Positions 1-8,500 of a stretch of DNA of 49,399 nucleotides are shown here, piece by piece. The DNA is from Bacteroidota bacterium (GTDB taxonomy: Bacteria; Bacteroidota; Ignavibacteria; SZUA-365). The notes below the pieces were generated by a model that was given only the letters and a program-made list of their open reading frames with translations, searched no databases and was not told where the DNA came from. Within the stretch, counting starts at the first letter, position 1; each line of letters opens with the position of its first letter. Both the position numbers and the translations under genes were made by a program. The DNA lies in contig JACZJN010000166.1 of assembly GCA_014860565.1 (NCBI GenBank), positions 1-49,399 on the forward strand, given 5' to 3'.

Positions 1-2749
1 CGGCAAGGCGGTGGGCCTTCACGTACACGACGAACTCGCCGATATCCTCGGTGCCCTCTGGAAGTATCATTCGGAGAGTGTCCGCATGATACAGCTCGAT
101 ATTGTCAGGCATGATGAAGATCTCCTGCGAGCCCGTCGGCGCCGGCGTGCTGAAAACTTCATCATAGTTGATGGGAGCGATCTTCAGTTTCCTTGCTGCC
201 TTTGCCGTGGTGAACTTCACGCGCTTGGCGACTGCCGATTGCGTGATCGCGGGATTTGCCTGCATGGATGGTCCCTGGATCCTTGGGATCCTGGGGATCT
301 GCATCAGAGGCTTGATCTTCTTGGTTGTATGCACATCCGAGCCCGTTCCGACACGAATCGTCGCCGCGACAGGCCGACCGAACTCGTCGATGATCTTGCC
401 ATGCACCAGCAGTTTCGGTTCCATCGGGACCTGCGGGAAAGTGCGTTGCTCCCCCTTGAGCAGGGTGATCGGGTCCACGTTCAGATACTTCGGCCACTGA
501 AGGTCCTTGTATCCGTTTTTATACAACTTCAGGTAGTAGTACGTCCCGTCACTAGGGTTGGGAGTTGGCTGGAGATTGTCGAATTCGAAATAGCCGACGT
601 CGTTTGCCCATGTAAGCTTCAGGCATTCGACCTTGGAGGACTTCCTGTAGAGTGCCACCAGTGTCCCGGGCAGCGCTTGCAGCATGTTGTCCGATCGGTA
701 GACGTACCCCCTGATGCGCGGATTTTTCGGTGTCATCCGCGCATCCACCATGGCGTGCATCGCCTCCGGGTCGTAGGTCTCGTTGTTGATTGCCTGGTCC
801 CAGAGCAGGCCGTTCCCCATCTCATCGGTTTCATGCAGGAGGAAGTTGAAGCGGAATGTTTTCCACTGCTGGGCGTAATACTTGGTGCTTTCCTCCGGGT
901 TGGTGCAGACGACGTAGTACTTGTCTCCCGGACCGGCACTCTTGACGACGTGCTTGAATGTGACGAGGCCGTCGGCATCGCTTTCGCCCTCGGCGATCGT
1001 CTCCGAATTGGGGAGGAAGTCGGAGATCACAGGGGGGTTGAGCGTCCCCTCATTGGGCGGCACATCGAAAGGCCGGTTCGTCCGGACGATCCGGACCCTC
1101 ATGCCGCTCAACGCGAAGTTGCTGTCGAGCTGGCTACGCACGCGCACGGTCACGCTGTAGCTCCGAACAAGCGAGTAGACCGTGCCGATATCAACGGTTT
1201 CGCTCGGCTGTACTTTGAACTCGTCGCTGGGCGAACACAGGTGCGGATCGGTGACGCGAATACTGTAATAGCGGTACAGGTCGCCGGTGAAGTTGCACAC
1301 ACCGACGTCCCCGCTGCCGCCGGAGTGGATGGGGGCGTCCTTGTACAAACGGCCGGTGGAGTCCTTCGAGAAGAAGCGGAATTCGAATGCGCCATCCGCA
1401 TTCGTAGTGGCCGTCGCGACAATCTCTTCGCTGTAGAAGTTCTTCCCGTCGGTCGTGAACGGGTATATGCCGCAAACGGGATTGGTACGCACGTTGCGAT
1501 ACAGCGTCAGGTGGATGCCACGCATCGGCAGGTCCTGTTTCCCGTTGAGGAAGAAGACGTTCCCCAGTTTCATAACTGTGGAGGACTTCATGGCCTGTGT
1601 ACCCGACGTGCTCTGCGCCGCGCCCTTGGTCGATGTCGACGTCTTCGTCGATGTCTTCGTCGATGTCTTGGTTTGCTCGGACTGAGACTTGGACTGCTGG
1701 GCTTTTCCCGTCCCCGGCTTCGGATCATGAACGGTGACGGATTTCGGTTCGGGAATGCGGTTGGGATAGAACGTCGTCAGCAGTGTGCCCCGGATGGTAG
1801 TCATTCCCGCGAACGTGAAATTCGGATTCGTGTTGATCTGGGACATGCTGGATTTCGCCGACTGACTCGACTTCGTCGTCTGCTTCACGCCGACCGTTGC
1901 TTTTGTATCCTTGAACCCAGGCGGTACGACAGGATTATACAGGAAGGTCCAGATTTCGCTGTAGCCGTCGTTAACAAAGGTGTAGCTCTCATCGAGGTCG
2001 AAGGCCCGCACCTGCCAGACATAGGAACTGCCTTTCTCCAACTGTGGATCCGACGGAAGAATCTGGTACATGGCCATGTTCGTTTCGCGCTGGATCAGCG
2101 GAAGATTGGTCTTGATCGCCTGTGTGTAGTTGGTCTGCCCCGGCTCGAGTTCGACGATCGTAATCTCATAGCGCGCGAATTTCCCCGTACCCAGGGGTAC
2201 AACCGACCACTGGAATCCCGGGGCGGATTTCACGTCGCTTTTGTTCAAAGGCGCGATCAGCGTGGGAGGCATGATCAGCCGGATCGCGAAACGCGAGCAG
2301 GTCTCCGGAGTGAGCATGTTGTATGGCGGGCCGTAGGCCATCAACCGTACGCAGATGCGGTAGTTGTCTTCGGGCAGGCGGCCGCTGCGACGCGTTTCCT
2401 CGCTGGTCGGACCGGTGTAGAGCACCGAGCCCTCCTCGAGTATGCCGATGTCGACCGCACTGAGGATGGTGGTCCCCGGGGGAATCACGACCGGGGGGAC
2501 AGGGGAATCGTCGATCGTCTCCGCCACTTTGCCGCGCGCATCTCCCTCGATGTACCCGACGAAGCGGACCTCGACGTCGGCTCCGGTTGGATTCGTGACA
2601 ATAAAACGCAGGACGTTCGGATTGGAGCGCCAGTCGGAGATGTACGGCGATGGATTCGGATCCATCTGGACGGCGACATTTAACTGCGCCCTCGCCTCGA
2701 GAGAAAGCGTCAGAAAAAGAGCGCAGAGCAAGGCTGAGTATTTAAACAT
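1..2749 (-). CDS. Large secreted multidomain protein, 3' end outside the window
   Basis: This minus-strand frame is open from the ATG at 2749 to the window edge (about 916 codons) with no stop. An AGGAG ribosome site lies 6 bases before the ATG. The N-terminus is a signal peptide (hydrophobic FKYSALLCALFLTLSL, then EARAQ). What follows reads as beta-rich modules: a region with FIVTNPTGADVEVRF near residue 50, a fibronectin-III-like stretch with GFQWSVVPLG and YVWQVRAFDL near residues 175-260, a low-complexity Ser/Thr/Lys/Gln linker with TKTS repeats near 355-380, then several carboxypeptidase-regulatory-like domains (for example IRGYVYRSDN, then LVALYRKSS; later KIIDEFGRPVAATIRV). Such proteins are usually exported or surface-exposed in Bacteroidota relatives. 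The specific role is unknown. It lies 67 bp behind the barrel gene at 2817-4544 on the same strand, so co-transcription is likely. Confidence 0.8.
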   Translation of the reverse strand, partial: MFKYSALLCALFLTLSLEARAQLNVAVQMDPNPSPYISDWRSNPNVLRFIVTNPTGADVEVRFVGYIEGDARGKVAETIDDSPVPPVVIPPGTTILSAVDIGILEEGSVLYTGPTSEETRRSGRLPEDNYRICVRLMAYGPPYNMLTPETCSRFAIRLIMPPTLIAPLNKSDVKSAPGFQWSVVPLGTGKFARYEITIVELEPGQTNYTQAIKTNLPLIQRETNMAMYQILPSDPQLEKGSSYVWQVRAFDLDESYTFVNDGYSEIWTFLYNPVVPPGFKDTKATVGVKQTTKSSQSAKSSMSQINTNPNFTFAGMTTIRGTLLTTFYPNRIPEPKSVTVHDPKPGTGKAQQSKSQSEQTKTSTKTSTKTSTSTKGAAQSTSGTQAMKSSTVMKLGNVFFLNGKQDLPMRGIHLTLYRNVRTNPVCGIYPFTTDGKNFYSEEIVATATTNADGAFEFRFFSKDSTGRLYKDAPIHSGGSGDVGVCNFTGDLYRYYSIRVTDPHLCSPSDEFKVQPSETVDIGTVYSLVRSYSVTVRVRSQLDSNFALSGMRVRIVRTNRPFDVPPNEGTLNPPVISDFLPNSETIAEGESDADGLVTFKHVVKSAGPGDKYYVVCTNPEESTKYYAQQWKTFRFNFLLHETDEMGNGLLWDQAINNETYDPEAMHAMVDARMTPKNPRIRGYVYRSDNMLQALPGTLVALYRKSSKVECLKLTWANDVGYFEFDNLQPTPNPSDGTYYYLKLYKNGYKDLQWPKYLNVDPITLLKGEQRTFPQVPMEPKLLVHGKIIDEFGRPVAATIRVGTGSDVHTTKKIKPLMQIPRIPRIQGPSMQANPAITQSAVAKRVKFTTAKAARKLKIAPINYDEVFSTPAPTGSQEIFIMPDNIELYHADTLRMILPEGTEDIGEFVVYVKAHRLA

Positions 2750-2816
2750 GATCCGCTCCTGGCAAGAAACTGTATGACAGATATTGCTAAACGATGTCAG
2801 GGGTTCGCGACGGACG

Positions 2817-4544
2817 TCAGTCCGTTCCAAACGAGAATGCACGGCTGTACTGTACGCGTATGACGCTGCCGTCATAGGAATTGCGCATGGGATTGACGGC
2901 GTGGTACTTGTTGAACTGATAGCGGAACTCGAGGTTGTCTGCCCGGCTGAACCGGTAGCGCGCGCTCAGCGTCACGAGATGCTGTGTATCGGTTTCGCTC
3001 TCGCTCGACGCGCGCGTCAGGTTGATGGCATAGGAAAGACTGGTGTTGAGCGTGTTATCGAAGAAGCCGCGGTTGGCCTCCACGGTGAAACCGCGGACGA
3101 TGTTCGTCAGAAAGACGGTTTGCACTTCGGTAAAGAGAAAAGAACCGGAAAATCCGTAACCCGAGGAGAACCCCAGCGTGTAGCTGAGAACGGCGGTGAA
3201 GACATCGTTGTCCGACATCGCCCCGGTCAGCAGATTCTCGTCCGAGAATATCTGCTTCGTCAGGAGCAGCATGAGAAAATGCTGTGTCGTCATGCCGGTG
3301 ATGGACAGACGGGGAGAGAGCGACCACGATTCCGATACGTTGTCGAGCCGCGTGCTGTCGTTGACAGGAATGGACCCCGCGGCGCTCGACATGCTGTAAT
3401 TGCTGTAGTTGCCGTCTATGTTGAATACGGGATCGGGCATCCAGTTGACGGTGGCGGAGCCGATGACCCGGTTTGTGGTGAACTGCCGGTCATCGAACAG
3501 ATTGTCGTGCCGCCAGCCGATGGACCCTCCGGCGCGCAGCGATCCGTCGGAAAGATGAAACTGTGGCTTGATGCTGATATCCTCATAATCGTTCTGTGTG
3601 TAGATCGCACCCATGGTCTCGTATTCCGGTTCCACGCGCGCGTATTCGAGGCGCAAGGACCAGAGGTCGGCGTTGTATGTCGCTCCGCTGCGCCATGCGT
3701 AGTTGAGACGGGAGGAGTAACGGGTTTCGGTGAGCAGTGGGTCCAGCACGTCTTCGTTCTTCACTTCCGGCTGATCGGTATCGCGTGTCACAAAACTCGC
3801 AGCGAACTCCGCATCGAAGACGATGCGTCCGTTGTCGAGAGGCAGGCGTCCGTTCAGCCCGCCCACGACATTTTCAGCTGGGCGCACATTCGCAATCGTT
3901 TGCGGTGTGCTCAGCGAGGTGGAGTCGTCCCAGGCATGCAGAATGTTGAGGTCAAGGTAGGTCTCCTTGTCGCCGATGCCCCCGCCGACGGCCCACCCCA
4001 TGCGTTTGTAGACCGCACGAATTCCGTTCACGGTATCTTCGTCAACGGATCGGCGGAGCCGGCCGTACATGCCGCGAAATCGAAACAGATCCCCCTGTGC
4101 TTCCGCGCCGCCACCCAGAAAAACGGCGTCGCTCAGCGTGAATTCCGAAAAACGCAGCGAGCGGTATCCGCCATGCAGCGTCAACCAGCGGTAGGTGGGA
4201 CTGACGCCGAACTGATTGAACGGTTGGTTGTAGTTTCGCTCCTGCGTGGAAAGCAGGAAACTGAATGGAAGCTGGAGTCCATAGATCGACAGGGTCGGAT
4301 TGAAGTAGAGCCGGGCCGAGTTTTCCGGACGGCGGGTATCAAGTCCAGGAATCTTGTAGTGTTCCCCGGCGGTAACGAGCGTCCCGGTCAGTGTGAAGGG
4401 GCGGACGTTTTCCGAAGACAAATCCTGCGCTGCGGCGTTTGTCCCGAACAGCACAGAGATCAAGAGAGAAAGTACTCCGATTCTCGAACGGAATGAAAAC
4501 TCAGGACCCGTTGCATGCAGAATGAAATTGTGCAGCACGCGCAT
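2817..4544 (-). CDS. Outer-membrane beta-barrel protein, unknown function
   Basis: This is a 575-aa protein with a hydrophobic export signal (IGVLSLLISVLFGTNAAAQ) and then many alternating hydrophobic/aromatic segments typical of transmembrane beta strands (for example SLRLEYARVEPEYE, RAGGSIGWRHDNL, LEFRYQFNKYHAV). I recognise no named family. The ATG at 4544 is preferred because GAGG lies about 5 bases before it; an ATG at 4562 has no such site. The signal still has a long N-region, so the true start is not certain. It is the first gene of a likely two-gene unit with the large secreted protein downstream. The pair looks like cell-envelope proteins of one pathway, but no substrate can be named. 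Confidence 0.75.
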   Translation of the reverse strand: MRVLHNFILHATGPEFSFRSRIGVLSLLISVLFGTNAAAQDLSSENVRPFTLTGTLVTAGEHYKIPGLDTRRPENSARLYFNPTLSIYGLQLPFSFLLSTQERNYNQPFNQFGVSPTYRWLTLHGGYRSLRFSEFTLSDAVFLGGGAEAQGDLFRFRGMYGRLRRSVDEDTVNGIRAVYKRMGWAVGGGIGDKETYLDLNILHAWDDSTSLSTPQTIANVRPAENVVGGLNGRLPLDNGRIVFDAEFAASFVTRDTDQPEVKNEDVLDPLLTETRYSSRLNYAWRSGATYNADLWSLRLEYARVEPEYETMGAIYTQNDYEDISIKPQFHLSDGSLRAGGSIGWRHDNLFDDRQFTTNRVIGSATVNWMPDPVFNIDGNYSNYSMSSAAGSIPVNDSTRLDNVSESWSLSPRLSITGMTTQHFLMLLLTKQIFSDENLLTGAMSDNDVFTAVLSYTLGFSSGYGFSGSFLFTEVQTVFLTNIVRGFTVEANRGFFDNTLNTSLSYAINLTRASSESETDTQHLVTLSARYRFSRADNLEFRYQFNKYHAVNPMRNSYDGSVIRVQYSRAFSFGTD

Positions 4545-4603
4545 AGTCGCCTCATACGGCATGGATCAAATCTGGAAGACTGACGTTGAGTTTGCGGTCA
4601 ACA

Positions 4604-4632
4604 TACATAAATTGGATGAAATTGTCCAGCAA
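4604..4632 (-). promoter_or_regulatory. Weak candidate promoter for the barrel gene
   Basis: On the minus strand, TTGCTG (4627-4632) and TATGTA (4604-4609) are separated by 17 bp, upstream of the start at 4544. The -10 box is poor. The surrounding 4545-4844 region is AT-rich and separates two divergent transcripts. I could not find a convincing promoter for the plus-strand gene at 4845. Confidence 0.25.
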
Positions 4633-4844
4633 AACGTGACGTTCTTTAAAAAGAATCTGAAAATCCTATTATCCGCCACTTTGTTTTCTGCAATTCGGAT
4701 CAGCCGGATGTATTTATACAGGAAATCGGACGCGAAGCGGGTATTGATTATCCTCCATTATTTCGCGTTCTTTCGTCTGTTTCCCACAATAGATCAACCG
4801 ACATTCGCAATGGCGTTGCGTAAGATGGGTGATCCGAGGTCTCC

Positions 4845-5426
4845 ATGAATCTGGCTCTGTTCAGTGAACTCTCCGTCAGGGAGTATTACGATTCGAATGT
4901 CATTCAGGCAGCGGAGCGCCGCGTGTTCAGCATCCCGGACGAAGAACTCTGCGCGCGTACCGGTTCTGATTTGATTCAAAACATCCTCGATGGATTGAGT
5001 CCGGAACGGCTTGTGCTGCTCGGGGCGGTCCATGAGACGACGCATCGCGCCGGCGATCAGAGCGTACGCATCCGGAGGTGGATGGAGTATTCCGGATCGG
5101 TTCGTCTGCTCACACTCCGCCCCCGTCAGTATTACGCTTCTCCTCCTCACGTGAGCGCGTTGCAGCCCTCTTCAACCGATCAGCCCGGGAGCATCATTAT
5201 CGAGCACAGCGTGCGCAGCATTGCCGAAGAAACGCAGTTCGACGAGTTCTGCGCCGCGGAATACAAGAAGATTACCGACTACGCGGTGTGGGTCAATGAG
5301 GATCTCGACTACTATGAACAGTCAGCCCGAAGCTGGCTCTTGACGCTGGTGGAGACAAAAAAGAAACGCCTCTGCATCGAGCATGAAGACGAGGCTGAAT
5401 TGTCTGCCGGCGAGCTCTACTCGTAG
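4845..5426 (+). CDS. Hypothetical protein, first gene of the RecQ-like helicase operon
   Basis: This is a soluble 193-aa protein with no signal peptide or membrane segment. GAGG lies 5 bases before the ATG. I recognise no family. It has a predicted mixed alpha/beta first half (LIQNILDGLSPERLVLLGAVHE; SGSVRLLTLRPRQYY) and a helical acidic C-terminus (WVNEDLDYYEQSARSWLL; CIEHEDEAELSAGELYS). No nuclease or nucleotide-binding motif is visible. It is followed after 101 bp by the large helicase on the same strand, which is itself overlapped by the coiled-coil gene. The three probably form one functional unit, in which this small protein could be an effector, adaptor or recognition subunit. That role is inference only. 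Confidence 0.7.
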   Translation: MNLALFSELSVREYYDSNVIQAAERRVFSIPDEELCARTGSDLIQNILDGLSPERLVLLGAVHETTHRAGDQSVRIRRWMEYSGSVRLLTLRPRQYYASPPHVSALQPSSTDQPGSIIIEHSVRSIAEETQFDEFCAAEYKKITDYAVWVNEDLDYYEQSARSWLLTLVETKKKRLCIEHEDEAELSAGELYS

Positions 5427-5527
5427 ACGGAGGACGCTCCTTCTGCAACCTTACATGGAATTAATGCGTTGCTCATTGCTTCTTAGGGAGTGATCCACTA
5501 TCATCATTCCATTCCCAAGGGCATACC

Positions 5528-8500
5528 ATGCCCCGGAATACCGAAGCTTGTAAGAGCGGAGTCTGGAAGGAGTACGCTGGAATGATGTCTGCCTGCCACG
5601 CGGGATATGTGCTTCCCGGATTCGTCAACGCCCTGGCGGAATCCGGATCAATCGGAGCTGATGCTCTGCGCTCACTGTTGCGCAGGGTTGCAGTGGCCGA
5701 TTGTGAGAGCACGCTTGATCTTTCCGACCGGAAGATCGCGGAGGATCCCGTTCTGCGCACGGCAGCGAACTTCATTTCCCGCGGACTCCCGACGATTCCC
5801 TCCCTCGCCTGCGAACGGATTTTCGCGGACGCCTTCCATCACAGCACCGTAGAAGAGGATGATCGTGGCCGCTTTCTCTCACGCGTCATCATCTCTGACC
5901 CCGCATTCCCCCTCCTTCTCTCCCGATCTCTTTACGCGATTGCCGCGGAGACCGATGAACATCTGCTGATGCGCCTCGGGAAGTCAAAGGCTGCCCCTTT
6001 GCTCAAGATTATTGTTCCGCTGTTCCGCGAGCTTTTCGGCGCTGCTTCGCTTGCTCTGATCGAGAGCGATGAGAAGCACGGCTATCTTCAACTGCCGTTC
6101 CCGTATCCGATCGCTGGAGTGCGCGGAGTTCGAGCACATGGTGTCGCCCAGGACGGAGGATCCGAGCGGAGCGGACTGCTCCCCGATGGCTGGTACACTC
6201 TCGTGCTGGTGCCCGGTGGGACGAAGCAGCTCCAGGCCGATGCCGCCGCACTGAAAAAAATGATCGCGCACGAATTTCCTTCCGAAGGAATAGCCATCGA
6301 TGCGGCGGCACTGATGTCCGTGCCGCTGGCGAAGCAGGCAATACAGCTGATGCTGTCGCCGTTCGCGGTGGCACGCGTACAGCGCACGCTGCTGCAGATT
6401 CTTCTTGCCGGGGGTCTCGACCTGGCCGCGGCAGCGTGGACGTTTACCGTGGTCGAACGCGACATCCCGGGTGCTGCTCTGGGGATTTCAGAATTTCAGC
6501 GTTTACTCAAGACCTTTTTCCTGCTCGAAGGGAAGGGGCGAACCGTACCCGAAATCAAGGTCGTGGTGGCTCCCGGCAATGGATTCGCGGATTCCCCGCT
6601 GCACGCGCAAGGAGGCATCCGTCTGCTCCGTGCGGGAGAGGCATTCCCCGCAGCAGATCTGCACATCGATATCTCCGTTCTCCACCGCACGGGCGCCGTT
6701 CTCCCCGATGTTCCCTCGGAGGCCAGAAATCGGATTGTATTGCGCACGGCGCGTTCCGTCACCGAACCCCGCCGCTTCTACCTTGCAGAGACGCAGCCAT
6801 GGAAAGCACTCACCGCGAAGGGGACGGATGGATTTGACCCCGAAGTCCGTGGGGCGGTACAAACGCTGCTCGCGAACATTTTCCGCATAGGACGGCCCAC
6901 CGAGCAGCAGCTGCAACTCATTGATCAGGTGCTGCAGAACGGTTCCTTCCTCGCGGCGCTGCCCCCCATGGCCGGCAAATCGCTCGTATATCAGTTTGCA
7001 GCTCTGCTTCAGCCAGCGCTTTCCTTCGTCGTCGTTCCGACGGCCTCGCTCGCGGAAGACCAGGGCGACCAGTTGAGGGATATTTTTGTTGACTGCTTCG
7101 AATGTCAGCATGAGGCGATGGGAATGGAATTGCGCGGCCAGGCTCGCGAGCGGTTCCGTGATCGCCAGGCACTTTTATTGTTGGCTACGAGCGAGGTGTT
7201 CAGGAACGAGGAGATTGATGACGTTCTCGCCTCGCTGCGCAGGGAGAAAGCCTATTTTTCGCAATGTGTGATAGACGAGGCGCATGGGAGTTCGGAATGG
7301 AGCCATGATGTGCGTCCCGCCATGCAGCTCGCCGCCGCTTTCGCAGTGGAGCGGCTCGATGCGGGGAAGAAAAAGAACATCGCCATCCGGTTGCTGACAG
7401 GCAGTGTCTCGCGCGATGTGATCGCCGATCTTCGCATGCAGCTCACGGTTCTGGGCAGACCCTGGGCGCTTGATGACAGGCAGTGCGTCGTTTCTTCCTC
7501 GCTAATTCAGCCCCAGCAGCAGTTTCAGCTTCTCTCCGCTCCGGCCCAGGCTACGGATACGTTCTCGATACTATCTGCGCGGCAGGATAATGCGGCGCAT
7601 TCGCTTCTCTCCCAACAGAAGACGTTTTCATCGCTGCATGAGCAGGCAGGGCCCGCCCTGCGCGTTCCCGGGTGGCACGCGGATGCTCCGCTGCCGACTG
7701 TCCTTTTCTGTCCCTTCTCGTCCGGAACGCTCGGCGTGAGCAACCGCTACGCTGCCGGGGCCTCTGAAGCGGCGCTGGATGAAGTCCTCAGCATTCCGCA
7801 GCATGCCGTGGGCATTTTTATCGGGAAGGACGACGGACGCAGCCGCGTCGGACGCCACTGTCTCATCGATGCCATTGAATCCCGCGCACAGTTCCGGCGT
7901 GGAGCGCTGAACCTGCTGATCACGACAAGGGCATACGGCATCGGCATGCAGAAACCGGATATCCGCTGCACGCTGCATTTGATGCCGCCGCCTGGTGTGG
8001 AGCGACTCGTGCAGGAATGCGGTCGTGGCGGACACGACGGACGACTCTCCCTGCACACCGTTCTTTATGGTGTCGGGGCCACAAGTGGAGAGAGTCAAGA
8101 TCTTAAGGTGGGGATAAGCATGATCACCGCCGGATCAAGCGATGCCGCGCGGGAGAAGCAACTCATCCACGATCTCATGAGAGAAATCAGCTACCCGGAG
8201 GATTCGAATACCGGGCGGGTGGCAAACATGATCCGTGACGAGTTCGGGGTCGATGTGCGCATCAGCTACTGGCAGCGTGGGCTTGAGGAGCGCATGTATG
8301 TGCAGCATGGGGGAAATACCTTCGGCCACATCGATCTCGTCACGCAGGATATCGTTCTTGATCCGAAGTACCCGGAAAGCGAGTTGGCAAAGGAAATTCT
8401 TGACTTCGCCTTTGCCACGAGCCTTGAGGCAGCAGGTTCGGGGCCCAGCCTGTCCTCCTGGGTCGCGGCGACCTTCCCGGCGGATATTGATGACGGCATC

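Noticed and set aside
11-2683. 890-codon plus-strand open frame
   Set aside because: It lies in register opposite a minus-strand gene with signal peptide, ribosome site and sensible domains; its own translation is Arg/His/Asp-rich with no recognisable domain.
2784-4496. 570-codon plus-strand frame opposite the barrel protein gene
   Set aside because: The minus-strand frame encodes a credible outer-membrane barrel; the plus frame has antisense-type composition.
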